Of a stretch of DNA of 64,000 nt, positions 21,729 to 31,001 are shown in pieces (position 1 is the stretch's first letter; each line of letters begins with the position of its first letter). A program made the translations under genes and the position numbers. Below the pieces are notes generated by a model. That model did no database searches, was not told the DNA's origin, and saw nothing but the letters and a program-made list of their open reading frames with translations. Source of the DNA: Rugalucina vietnamica (Eukaryota; Mollusca; Bivalvia; Lucinida; Lucinidae). The DNA lies in NCBI GenBank assembly GCA_964017185.1, contig OZ024872.1:44646188-44710187 (forward strand), read 5' to 3'.

Positions 21729-21910
21729 GTTATTTTTATTTATTTATTTTTTTTTTTTTTTAATTCAGTTTTACATTCCTTTCAAGATTATTTCAGCTCA
21801 TATGAGACAGGCCAATTAATAGGTGGACGAAAATGGGAGAACCTCCGAGAAAAACCACCTGGCACACCCGCAAAAAGAACTTGGCTTGTTTCACATGAGC
21901 CCAGTGCAGA
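21729..21910 (-). mobile_element. SINE-like repeat sharing the 3' half of the SINE at 37484
   Basis: The minus strand ends 'ctcatatgagctgaaataatcttgaa' (split: 21780-21806) followed by an AAATAAAT-type tail (21729-21762). The same block and tail occur at 37484-37567. The tRNA-like head present there is not evident here. Confidence 0.6.
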
Positions 21911-22058
21911 TGTTAAATTTATTTAAAATCTGGTTAAATCTGAACTTTGAGACTTTTAATAGATTAATTAAGAATAAGAGGACATCCAATCAGTCACTGT
22001 TTCACTGCAGAGGTGCCCTTAAGATGCCTTTCTACCTATAAAAGGTATAAACGAAACT

Positions 22059-22142
22059 TCAACAAGAAGTTTCTTTCAATACAGTTATTGTAGGTAATAC
22101 AAGGGTTACATAATCTGTAATTTTTTGATCAACCTCCTGATA
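22059..22142 (-). CDS. Candidate second exon (weak)
   Basis: After the acceptor 'gcggtttccag' on the minus strand a frame opens in phase 0 with YQEVDQKITDYVTLVLPTIT and runs 27 codons to TGA. It would follow the start exon at 22242-22325 in phase across a 99-bp intron. Splicing out at GTAACC after YQEVDQKITDY is an alternative. Short and unsupported by family recognition. Confidence 0.25.
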   Translation of the reverse strand, partial: YQEVDQKITDYVTLVLPTITVLKETSC

Positions 22143-22241
22143 CTGGAAACCGCATTAAAGTGAGGTGCTTTATAATGAGGTTAAATTGTAGTTTTGTTTT
22201 CTATTTACAGCAATGCCTTTGGTCATCGAATGACTACATAC

Positions 22242-22325
22242 CCATAGATAGAGTCCATACGGTACTCTATAAGTTTCTGTCTCCGAATCCTCATCTGGTT
22301 CATCTGATGCCGATTGCTTATCCAT
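22242..22325 (-). CDS. Candidate first coding exon, acidic N-terminus
   Basis: On the minus strand an ATG with A at -3 and G at +4 opens 28 codons, starting MDKQSASDEPDEDSETETYR and then VPYGLYLW. It ends exactly in phase 0 at the donor GTATGT. The acidic serine-rich start is compositionally unlike the surrounding noise. The opposite-strand frame at 22160-22492 overlaps and also follows an acceptor-like site, so only one of the two can be real; I favour this strand because of start context, donor and composition. Confidence 0.42.
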
Positions 22326-22889
22326 TCTTTTGGCATTTATCAAAATTTAACAACCGAGAAGGGTTCCTAAACAATTCAATATTCTATCATTCAACTTCAC
22401 CTGGTGCCGATCATTTTGTCCAAATTTCACTACCACGAAGACTTAGTGATCTCAATTTGTTCAATATTCCGTCATTAAAAACATATTCTTGAATCAAGGA
22501 CACCGAAAAAGTTGAGTTTTATGACATCTATGTAATCCAGCCACAAAAGTAGAATCATTTTTACATGATGTTCCGTTAATACTACATCACTTTTTCAAGC
22601 AAAACTTTATTCCACAAAACTATTAAAGATCGGCTAAATTCTGGGACTGACAGTGATGTTTTAAGTCCTCTCAATAAATAAATCTCGGCAGTTGATCCGA
22701 ATTTTATTGATCACCCACTTTCCTCATGTCATTTCAATCCGTGTCAATAAATATCCTTGTAATTCCGAGCATCCAGCAAATAAAAACTTCATATCCATTA
22801 TTTTCTGAATTTCGTCCTTATCACAACTCTGCAAGAACAATCGGGAACCCTTCCGAGAAGAGACTTACTCTCTTCTGTAAATAACGAAT
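22326..22889. other. Possible upstream region of the minus-strand exon; nothing else seen
   Basis: No repeat family or exon is recognised. If the exon at 22242-22325 is real, its promoter should lie here. Confidence 0.3.
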
Positions 22890-23120
22890 GAGCCTGTGCA
22901 TGAGAAAACCAACAATTTGGTTTCCGACCAGGTCTGACACAAACCAAGCTGTACAAGCACAGAAGATGGCTAGAGGCTGGAAATTTTGGATTCAGAAATA
23001 GAGGATTGTACTATCCGTGTAGCGAAAACAAAGGCGCTGATCAGCTTCGCAGTTACTTCGAAGCTGATCTGTGCCTTTGTTTTCGCATAGGCAATTATCC
23101 GTTTTTCTCATGACGTGGCT
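22890..23120 (-). mobile_element. Family B MITE
   Basis: Reverse-oriented, nearly full length, from 'gagcctgtgcatgagaaaac' to 'ctcatgacgtggct'. Palindrome 'agcttcgcagttacttcgaagct'. Confidence 0.88.
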
Positions 23121-23788
23121 AAAAATGCCACAATGGTATTGTATGGGAGAAAAAAATATGTAAGACGAAAAAATATTCTTTTCTTCACATTCATTAATCC
23201 AGCGAAATGACATTTACAAACGTCAATATCCCAGTAGTGCAAAACTTCAATTCGATCTACGCCCTCTTTTTTTTTCTTTCAAAGAAGTTTGTGATAGCCT
23301 AATTAATTTAGGTATTTTGTGATGATTTAAAAATAGTTTTCTTATTTCTCCATAAAACAGAACTTGTTTGTACTCATTTGGAATGCCTCGGCGAGGCGTA
23401 TATCCAAATATCCACTGTAAACCAATCTCACAGAAAGAAATTTAAAATTTGATTTCTTACTCCGAAAATTCGATATCTTGCTTTGTATGCTACTTCAATG
23501 ACCCAGGAAATGCCTAACTAGATGATGTAAGTAAACCGAAAATTTATTTTTTGCATTTTAGTCAGTTGACACAATATCCAGCTTAATCATAAAAATCACA
23601 TTGAACGAAATACGAAATTCAATTTCTAGCTCCCTATGCTAGCCTAACGACCCAGGATGATTCGCCTCCCATGCACCAAGGTCCCCGAGTGACAGTGATT
23701 AGCGCTATAGCAGACACCTGCTATCAGATAATTTTCCTAGTGCCAATATAAGAAACAGATGAGCATCCGCATAAGAAATTCTGTTAGC
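23121..23788. other. No recognisable gene
   Basis: Contains a short palindrome 'gcctcggcgaggc' at 23382-23394, possibly a family F core remnant. Otherwise nothing supportable. Confidence 0.4.
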
Positions 23789-24022
23789 CCAGCCATGACG
23801 TGTGAAAATCTGTTTTCGTGGTTTCCGACCACGTCTGACACAAACCGGCCTGTACAGTCATAGAGAAGGGCTAGATGCTTGAAATTTTGGATGTAAGTAG
23901 AAGGGTAACTGTACTATCCGTGTAGTGAAAACAAAGGCACTGAATAGCTGTGCAGTCACTGCACAGCTGATCTGCGCCTTTGTTTCGCCTGGGCAAAATC
24001 CGGTTTTCTCATTACGCGGCTC
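23789..24022 (-). mobile_element. Family B MITE
   Basis: Reverse-oriented. The left terminus is diverged ('agccatgacgtgtgaaaatc'), the stem is TGTGCAG/CTGCACA (23946-23970) and the right terminus is 'ttctcattacgcggctc'. Confidence 0.87.
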
Positions 24023-24315
24023 AAAAACAAGAAGGCACCAAAATAGTATTGGAAACAAGTAGAAGCTTAAAATCTTAATGTAAAAGGAAACAAAATACTT
24101 AAAAATTAAAAATTTAAGAATCTATCAACATCATTGGCAGACAATGAACCAATGTCATCTTCGGTTGCTTTAAGACTAAGCATCCACGATTTAGCATCAA
24201 GCAAGTTCTTTTAGGACGAGGAATAAGGTCATAAAACTGGAAATGCGCTTAAGATAACCTGTTATTGTGGGATTCAGATCAGGTAAGATGTAAACCAGGA
24301 TGCTTACAGTGACCT

Positions 24316-24861
24316 ATGCCTTTAAGCCATGATGCAATTGCAACAGTAGATATGAATGAAAACACTACCACCCAGGCACTAGAGGTAGTAAAGAACATGC
24401 CAACAGATTTTATGTTATCCCGACAGATATTAAGTTGTCTCCTGATGCGCTTCATCCTAAGAGATATGTGTTATGTCAGAAAGATCAGGAAAAAATATAT
24501 CATTATTGGTACAACAAAACTATTCTTTGCTACACAGCATGGTCGAATCTTTCAATTTGGCATTTACTTAACCGCCATCCCTCCTTCATTCTCTAAAAAT
24601 ATCATTAGTGTTTCTAGTGAAGGATGCCATTTTTATCTGATCCAACAGGTAGATCTACCAACACAAATACCTGAAAATCAGGATGCCAAAACAAAATACA
24701 CATGTATAGTTATTACCACAAAAATTCAGAAAAAAAAACACATACACAGACACACAAAAAAAAGTTCTATTAAAGGTAAAATCACTGGTTCAAATTCTGC
24801 TGGTTATAGTAGCACTTTTAGATTCAGCTCTTGTATTACAAATACACTAATGGTACTTTAA
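24316..24861 (+). CDS. Unidentified 181-codon open frame (doubtful)
   Basis: An ATG-initiated uninterrupted frame starting MPLSHDAIATVDMNENTTTQ. It is long for such AT-rich DNA, but its C-terminal half is lysine- and threonine-rich, reflecting A-runs, and it matches no family I know. The segment 'atcactggttcaaattctgc' near its end (24781-24800) resembles a B box, so part may be a SINE. No promoter, splice or poly(A) context was recognised. Confidence 0.15.
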   Translation: MPLSHDAIATVDMNENTTTQALEVVKNMPTDFMLSRQILSCLLMRFILRDMCYVRKIRKKYIIIGTTKLFFATQHGRIFQFGIYLTAIPPSFSKNIISVSSEGCHFYLIQQVDLPTQIPENQDAKTKYTCIVITTKIQKKKHIHRHTKKSSIKGKITGSNSAGYSSTFRFSSCITNTLMVL

Positions 24862-25196
24862 TTACAAGCTGGCTCCAATGTCAAAGAGGTTGTTCCAACA
24901 CCCTAGTGGTAGTTCCTATATTCCTTTTTTATGACACTGGGTGCTGGGGTAATTCATTTAATAAACAGAACTTGAAGGCTTCTACATATTTCTAGAATTT
25001 ACTTAAACTGTCAATTTTTATAAATTTTTCATTCTTCCCTGTACTCAATTTGCATTCTCATTTTGATCTGGGTCCACAGAGTTTGCTATGGCTAATATTT
25101 TTCTTATCCACATAAAACATGCAAAGTCAGCATATTCTAGGGTATAAAAACTGAAAACGCATAAAATCAGCATTCAGTGAATATGATGCCGCAATG

Positions 25197-25431
25197 GAGC
25201 CGCATCGTGAGAAAACCGGATTTTTGCCTAGGCGAAAACAAAGGCGCAGATCAGCTTCGCGGTAACCGCGAAGCTGATCAGCGCCTTTGTTTTCGCTACA
25301 CGGATAGTACAATTTCTCTTCTTCTTAAATCCGAAATTTCAAGCTTCTAGCCTGCTTCTGAGCTTGTACAGCCCGGTTTGTGTCGGACCTGGTCGGAAAT
25401 CCCGAAGACCGGTTTTCTCGCGTCGCGGCTC
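25197..25431 (+). mobile_element. Family B MITE, reference copy, AATG target duplication
   Basis: The best intact copy. Terminal inverted repeats are GAGCCGCATCGTGAGAAAAC and its inverse ending GTCGCGGCTC. A ~62-bp central hairpin has arms from 'gcgaaaacaaaggcgc' to 'cttcgcgg' around TAA, with a single arm mismatch. A long arm carries 'aaatccgaaatttcaagctt' and 'ccggtttgtgtcggacctgg'. It is flanked by AATG (25193-25196; 25432-25435). About 235 bp, non-coding. The 4-bp duplication would suit Sola2-, Chapaev- or Ginger-type transposases; which one is unknown. Confidence 0.95.
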
Positions 25432-25615
25432 AATGATCTATGCCTTCTTTTCATGCAGACATTTCTATTCAGGACATTACTGAGTCTTCAACCATTTAAC
25501 ACATCCATCAAAAAAAAAAAAGTTGCAGACACACAAAAAACTTATAATCTCTCAGACATCTGAACAGAAATAACATTTCGGAATTATGAAATAACAGATG
25601 CTTTTTATAACATTT

Positions 25616-25834
25616 GAGCCACAACACGAGAAAACCAATATTGTAGTTTCCGAACAGGTCCAACTCAAGCTTAGGCTGAGCAGCTACATCTGATGGCTAG
25701 AGGATGTAAATTTCGGATTTAGAAAGTAGAGGAATTGTACTAACAAAGTCGCTGATCAGCTTCACAGTTACCGAGAAGCTGATATGCGTCTTTTTTCGCA
25801 TATGCAATATGTTGTTTTTCTCATGCCGTGGCTC
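25616..25834 (-). mobile_element. Family B MITE
   Basis: Reverse-oriented, with flanks ATTT and AAAT. The long arm joins directly to the palindrome because of a small deletion around 25741. Confidence 0.8.
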
Positions 25835-25969
25835 AAATAGAAATGCTATATTAAAACTGATTGGATGACAATAAAGCACCTGAGCTCTGGCAATTAAAAG
25901 TTGAGTAAAGCTGTTTTGAAAAAATCCCAATCATTATTTTGTAACCGATGTACCCCCATCATCCACCCC

Positions 25970-26005
25970 CCACCCCCCAACTCTCAGAAACACACACACA
26001 CACTG
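25970..26005. repeat. C-rich and CA simple sequence
   Basis: 'ccaccccccaccccccaac' followed by (CA)n at 25990-26004. Confidence 0.85.
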
Positions 26006-26127
26006 ACCACTGACATTCATGGGGACTGGGTAGCAATGCTAATGTGCAGGAAAAGAACCTTTTGTCCACAGAATGCCGGAGGTACCAGGATTTAAAATGC
26101 TTTCCGCACTTCAGTGTTACTTTCTGT

Positions 26128-26246
26128 TCAAAGGCAGGATGGGGCAATGAGCAACCTTGTCACTTTGGTCCAACAGCAAGGCTCATACCAGGGTTCTGTA
26201 AAGTGAAAAGCCATTATCCTTACCACCTGTGCCAGAGGTGAGGAGG
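26128..26246 (-). repeat. Possible tRNA-derived SINE head
   Basis: The minus strand reads 'tggcacaggtggtaaggata' then 'aaccctggtatgagcc', in A-box and degenerate B-box order. No clear tail, so the assignment is tentative. Confidence 0.35.
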
Positions 26247-26532
26247 CAACAGCTACAAATGGCATGGATATGAAAGAGGCATGCTCAATCCTTACTGCCA
26301 CATTCTTTTCTAGCATGCCTCATAAATTAGGTCCCAAAATAATATTGTTCACTCCTCTAATATCTAGTCTTCAAGAGAAGGAATCATTTAAACAGTTCCA
26401 ATCAATGCAAGATTACAGAGACTAAAGATGTGTTTATTCATTACCCAAGAGGGGGATAAAAAGGCCACAAACTAAAAGCTAATTTAGCAAATATTTTTGC
26501 TAGAATTATATTGATATTGTTTCACATTAAAA

Positions 26533-26766
26533 GAGCAGTGATGCGAGAAAACCGGTCTCCGGGGTTTCCGACCGGGTCTGACACAAACTGGTCTGTATCG
26601 TCACAGAAGAAGGCTAGAAGCTTGGGATTCGGGATTTAAGAATAAGAGGAAATCTACTATCCGATTAGTGAAAACAAAGGCGTTGATCAGCTGTGCACTT
26701 ACTGCAAAGCTGATCTGCATCTTTGTTTTTGCATAGGCAAAAATCTGATTTTCTCATGACACAGCT
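26533..26766 (-). mobile_element. Family B MITE
   Basis: Reverse-oriented, nearly full length, from 'gagcagtgatgcgagaaaac' to 'ttctcatgacacagct'. The stem is mixed between the two variants ('agctgtgcacttactgcaaagct'). Confidence 0.86.
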
Positions 26767-26861
26767 AAAATGAAAGAAAAAAAGATGGAACATACAATAA
26801 TAATAAATTCTCTAATGATAGTTGTCAGAAAAACATGCACATTTTCATATCATTATGGGAA

Positions 26862-26887
26862 TGTGTGTGTGTGTGGGGGGGGGGGGT
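26862..26887. repeat. (GT)n followed by G-run
   Basis: 'gtgtgtgtgtgtg' followed by a run of G. Simple sequence. Confidence 0.9.
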
Positions 26888-27139
26888 ACAATCATCATTA
26901 TAACTCCCCTGATATTTCATTGACTTATTTTTGAGGGCCTCATGGAAGATTAGCTGTAGACAAAATTAATGTTTAACTCTATTGAAATAAAGATGATGAT
27001 GACTATAACTATTTTAACTTGGTCGTCTCCACACACTGATCTAAACATTTGAACCCTATGGTCCAGAAATGCCTCCAGCAAAAGTATGGCAAACAATGTA
27101 AACCATGATCAGACCTTCATCAGATCCCCTGTATGATCT

Positions 27140-27372
27140 GAGCCGCGTCGTGAGAAAACCGGTTTTCAGGGTTTCGACCAGGTCCGACATAAACCGGCCT
27201 GTGCAGCTACAGATGATGGCTAGAAGCTTGAAATTTCGGATTTAAGAAGAAGAGGAATTGTACTATCTGTGTAGCGAAAACATAGGTGCTGATCAGCTGT
27301 GCAGTAACTGCACAGTTGATCTGCACCTTCGTTTTCGCATAGGCAAAGTCCGGTTTTCTCATGATGCGGCTC
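27140..27372 (-). mobile_element. Family B MITE, ATCT target duplication
   Basis: Complete reverse-oriented copy flanked by ATCT (27136-27139; 27373-27376). Confidence 0.93.
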
Positions 27373-27429
27373 ATCTGATACAGTTTGCCTGTGCCTAGTA
27401 CTAGATCCATCCAATTTTAACCAATATAT

Positions 27430-27662
27430 GAGCCGCCCCATGGGAAAACCCACAATCTGCATAGGCGAAAACAAAGGCGCAGATCAGATTGCGGTAACCG
27501 CGAAGCTGATCAGCGCCTTTGTTTTCGCTACTCGGACAGTACAATTCCTCCTCTACTTAACTCCAAAATTTCAAGCTGCTAGCTCTTTTCTGTGCTTGTA
27601 CAGGCCGGTTTGTGTCGGACCTGTTCGGAAACCACATTGTCGGTTTTCCCACGAGGCGGCTC
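27430..27662 (+). mobile_element. Family B MITE, ATAT target duplication
   Basis: Complete copy of the other terminal subtype, flanked by ATAT (27426-27429; 27663-27666), only 57 bp from the previous copy and in opposite orientation. One palindrome arm has lost three bases. Confidence 0.93.
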
Positions 27663-27665
27663 ATA

Positions 27666-27880
27666 TGACGAATGGACTTGCCCATCATTATACTTTGGGT
27701 GAGTCGACTGTCATTTGTAGGGGTATCGGGAGTAATTTTGAATTTTCATTCTACTTGATGAAAATCCTCCAAGCAAACAGAATAGTCCCAGATGGGACAC
27801 CGCCTTCTGCAGCATCCCATCTGGGGCTATACTGTTTGCCTACTTCCCAAAAATAGGATGCCAGGCTTATATGAATTAAA
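27666..27880 (+). mobile_element. Family H repeat
   Basis: 'aatggacttgcccatcatta' through 'caaacagaatagtcccagat' and its near-inverse 'tctggggctatactgtttg', then 'gatgccaggcttatatga'. The same order occurs at 36150-36340. The ~24-bp stem makes a hairpin around 27775-27840. It directly follows the ATAT of the preceding family B copy. Confidence 0.65.
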
Positions 27881-28500
27881 GGAATGGATTCGGAACCGCA
27901 TAAGACGCCGTATGTACGGTGTAGTCCGGTAACATTGCGCACCTAAGGTATTTTATGCCTGATCTGACGTAAAATATAAACGCTGACTAACATGACTGAC
28001 CATGAGATTTTTTAGTGATTCAATAATTATAATATCATAACAAAAAATGTTAGCATTTTCCATCAGCTATAGAAATACCGTGGCTGAAACATATGAACCC
28101 CCTAGAAAAAATTAGAGGCAATTTGTCCCCTAACATTGCGCTCTTCCAAATCAAATGTGTATTTTATAGCAACCTGCAATTTATTCACAGCAGTTGCATT
28201 TCTGTCAATATATATGAAAGTCATGTGACAAATTACAAACAAGAAAATAAAGAAAAAAATCACGCTCTCTGTGATGGCACAAAAATGTCACCACACAGTA
28301 TTTCAAAATTAAACATAATCACATAATGGTGCTAAATTGTTCAATCAGAACGGAAGGAAAATCATTTTTGCCTTCAAATTAATCTTGTACACTCTTGTTG
28401 ATGTAACAAATGAGAAAATAACACTGATCGTCCAATATTATTTGAAATCTGGTTGGCATTCCAGGTGCGCAATGTTGCGGGCCGCGCAATGTTAGGGGAC
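27881..28500. other. No recognisable gene
   Basis: AT-rich. 'cccctaacattgcgc' near 28126 and 'gcgcaatgttaggggac' near 28485-28501 are inverse to each other, so 28126-28501 may be a further short TIR element ('gtcccctaacattgcgc'). Confidence 0.4.
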
Positions 28501-28523
28501 TCGACTGTATACGTAAAATACCA

Positions 28524-28634
28524 TCATAAATTCATTCCTGGTACAAGAGAATGCATATCGGGTTTGTTACGCAAAATATTCGTGTTCAAAGTTGGGACAC
28601 CTTCGTTTTTTCCTGCATCTGAGTGAATCGCCAT
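28524..28634 (-). CDS. Short open frame beginning at a YY1-like ATGGCG (weak)
   Basis: Minus-strand frame of 36 codons starting MAIHSDAGKNEGVPTLNTNI and ending VPGMNL. Its start overlaps AAAGATGGCGATT, a YY1-like site downstream of the inverted CRE module at 28699-28721. Either it is a first exon or the ATG is only part of a transcription-factor site. Confidence 0.2.
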   Translation of the reverse strand: MAIHSDAGKNEGVPTLNTNILRNKPDMHSLVPGMNL

Positions 28635-28698
28635 CTTTATCGGGTATGGTTACCGGTTTATCGATAATTACACGGTGAACGCGGTAACCAGTATAAAG

Positions 28699-28721
28699 CT
28701 GTGACGTCACTCACTCACTTT
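28699..28721 (-). promoter_or_regulatory. CRE-containing 23-bp module, left copy
   Basis: 'ctgtgacgtcactcactcac' plus 'ttt' is the exact inverse of 29879-29901. It contains the CRE octamer TGACGTCA. Facing left, it is followed about 70 bp on by AAAGATGGCGATT, a CRE plus YY1 order common in TATA-less animal promoters. It may alternatively be one TIR of a 1.2-kb element. Confidence 0.45.
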
Positions 28722-28867
28722 CTCTTTAAACCGCTCATTTCAATTGCAAGACGTTCAAATATTCTCGCGATAATTTCGTTATTTTATTTTGTATTTGTGG
28801 ATATTTTCTGCGTTAAACTTGATAGAAGTATTTATGTGATAATACCGGAGAATAATATTTACCGAAG

Positions 28868-28975
28868 ATGCCTCAGTGCCAGGCAATTAACTGTAAAAAC
28901 AAGCCACAGAAAGGACGTAATAGTTTTTTTTTTTTTTCAGATACCTGTCATCGGCTTTTCGCTTCAAAATCGTAG
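28868..28975 (+). CDS. THAP-like zinc-finger N-terminus, truncated
   Basis: ATG opens MPQCQAINCKNKPQKGRN, then a run of phenylalanines from a 14-T tract, and stops after 35 codons. The start matches the THAP pattern Met-Pro-x-Cys-x(4)-Cys-(K/x)-Asn at the usual position. The later C-x2-H and the invariant Trp, Pro and Phe are absent. The T-tract ends in CAG, so it may instead be an intron end. It is either the first exon of a THAP gene or a transposase-derived remnant; THAP domains bind DNA and occur in P-element-type transposases and cellular factors. Confidence 0.4.
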   Translation: MPQCQAINCKNKPQKGRNSFFFFSDTCHRLFASKS

Positions 28976-29878
28976 GTGTCGACATTTTCACTATTTCTTA
29001 TTAATAATCCAGTATGAACGGAATGGAATTGCTGTTACATGTATCTACGCACGGTAGTTTTTATTCCGAATTTTGGCATTTCACATACAATTCGTCAAAG
29101 AATCGCGCACAATAGAAAAAAGAAAGGAATTCGCAAGGTTTTCATCCATTTTATTCCAAAACGGAATCGGTACACACTCCAGGGGTCATCTCACTTTATT
29201 TTATTAAATCTATAATCGGAGATGAACCGCCCATCACTAATTGATTTTAATGCGCATGCATTTCTAATTTGTTTGCCACCAATCCAGAAAAGATTTTCAT
29301 TCATGCGGATAATTATTTTTAGCATGTGTCACGGTAAACACGCCTCAAACGGTCAGCTGACCTGTCAACAATGACTGCAATTAATGTTGTTTACATAAAG
29401 ACACGCGCCATCAAAAGATGCGACCGCTTTTCTTTAAATCGTTTGTTCGCCCTTATAAGTTGTTTACAAAAGGACACGCGCCATCAAATCGTTTGATCGC
29501 CATTATATGTATGAAAGATTATCGACTACCTAACTATCGTTACATAATTTTAATTGAATTTACATCATAAAGGTGCGAAATACACCCAGATGGATGTCTC
29601 TAAGATGCTTTTTTGGTTCATAGACAACAAAACACAGGTAAATATTGGGACGTATCGCGGCAAAAACAACTTGCGCCCCGGGAATCACCACTGAGGAAAA
29701 CCATATGTCTGAGCCCAGATTTACTCGTCCCGGGACGCCGGGTCCTGCGTCCGCGAGATCCCTGTGACAGATGACATTTTTTTTCTGTTTTTATTTCTTT
29801 TTTTACTCTTACCCTAATCTGAGAATTTTATCGACAAAATGAAGTGGAGTACGATCGCTTGTAAATGGCTCTAATCCG

Positions 29879-29925
29879 AAAGTGAGTGAGTGACGTCACA
29901 GGTAAACAAATATGGCGACAACCTT
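29879..29925 (+). promoter_or_regulatory. CRE-containing 23-bp module, right copy, plus YY1-like site
   Basis: 29879-29901 is identical to the inverse of 28699-28721. It is followed after 10 bp by AAATATGGCGACAACC (29908-29923), resembling AAnATGGCGGC. The frame from that ATG is only 11 codons. It could mark a TSS facing right. Confidence 0.45.
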
Positions 29926-30744
29926 CGCGATTAGAGACGCATTTTAGCGTAATTTTCAATCGATGATTGTGTACTTATTATGGGGTAAATCGTTGGAATT
30001 TGATTTGTAACACGTACTGTAACAACTAAATGAATATGTACAGGGCTAAATATGCGTTTCCGAATCGATTCCTTTAACATTAGACAAAATTTATCATTTA
30101 TCGAGAAATTCCTAGGATAACTGCTGCTACTGACATTTCATTATTTGACATGCATAAAACAGAAGGCTACAAAGGTGCTTCAAAATGCCATCCTAAGTGC
30201 TTTACCTATCTTTATCTGCAGTAATTAGCTACTACACCACTTGGGTGGTGTGTAGTGCTCTCTCCACTGTATCAAAGAAGAATATTGCAGCAGACTAAAC
30301 TAATTAAAATAACTTATTCATTCTAATTAGCGCACAATAAAATTGCTCCAATAAGCACGCACCCTTTCCGTTTCCGAATATTAAGTGCGTAAGCGCACAC
30401 TGCTCGACAAGCATAATGATATTTTACTGCAATTTTACACATTTACAACATATTAACGACATTAAAACTAACCTTAAATGATAAAATGCAATTTTGCAAT
30501 GACTGGTACACTTTAATGACATCATCAGTGTTATTTTTGACAAGTCTTTTTCATCAATTTATGTGTTCTTTTCACTTGTAAAGTGCACCAATTAGAATGA
30601 TACTTTGTAACCGTAACTGTAAGTTATCTTGAAAAATTATGTGCACAGTGTGCTAATTAGAACGTATTCGGTACAATAGTTAAATACTTTGAAACAGTAA
30701 AAGGGAGGCGGGCCATATTGTAAGATTTGGATTATAAAACATCA
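29926..30744. other. No recognisable gene
   Basis: AT-rich with several 'cactttgtaa/attagaa' stretches. If 29879-29925 is a promoter, a transcript would start here. I see no convincing exon. Confidence 0.4.
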
Positions 30745-30905
30745 TCAGAAGCCTGTATGGTGTTGTGGTTATATAAGCTACTCGCATTGTAAACCAGGTT
30801 TGATTCCTCTGTCACTGTTTCGGATGAAACTTTGAACAAAAGGTCCCGTCTCCAAATGACCTTAGATGTTCAGTTGGATGGAACACGAACACCATTACTA
30901 CAATC
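30745..30905 (+). mobile_element. tRNA-derived SINE
   Basis: 'gtgttgtggttatataagc' (A-box region) and GGTTTGATTCC (B box, 30797-30807), then 'ggtcccgtctccaaatgacc', a block also seen in the SINE near 45700. Confidence 0.6.
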
Positions 30906-31001
30906 AGCACATTTTTGCAGAGTTTATTTAATTTCTAGAAAATCATGCCCAGACTTATCTGAATATTTATGTTTTGAGTTGTAAAGAGGAATCTGATTAT
31001 C

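Noticed and set aside
22160-22492. Plus-strand 110-codon frame after an acceptor-like 'ctatttacag'
   Set aside because: It overlaps the minus-strand candidate exon, which has better start context, donor and composition. No plus-strand partner exon found.
24316-24861. 181-codon frame as a confident gene
   Set aside because: Kept only as a doubtful entry. Composition follows A-runs, no motif or family is seen, and part may be a SINE.
25252-25276. Perfect GC-rich stem as a transcription terminator
   Set aside because: The stem is the centre of a repeated MITE and has no T-run at its end. The sequence is eukaryotic.
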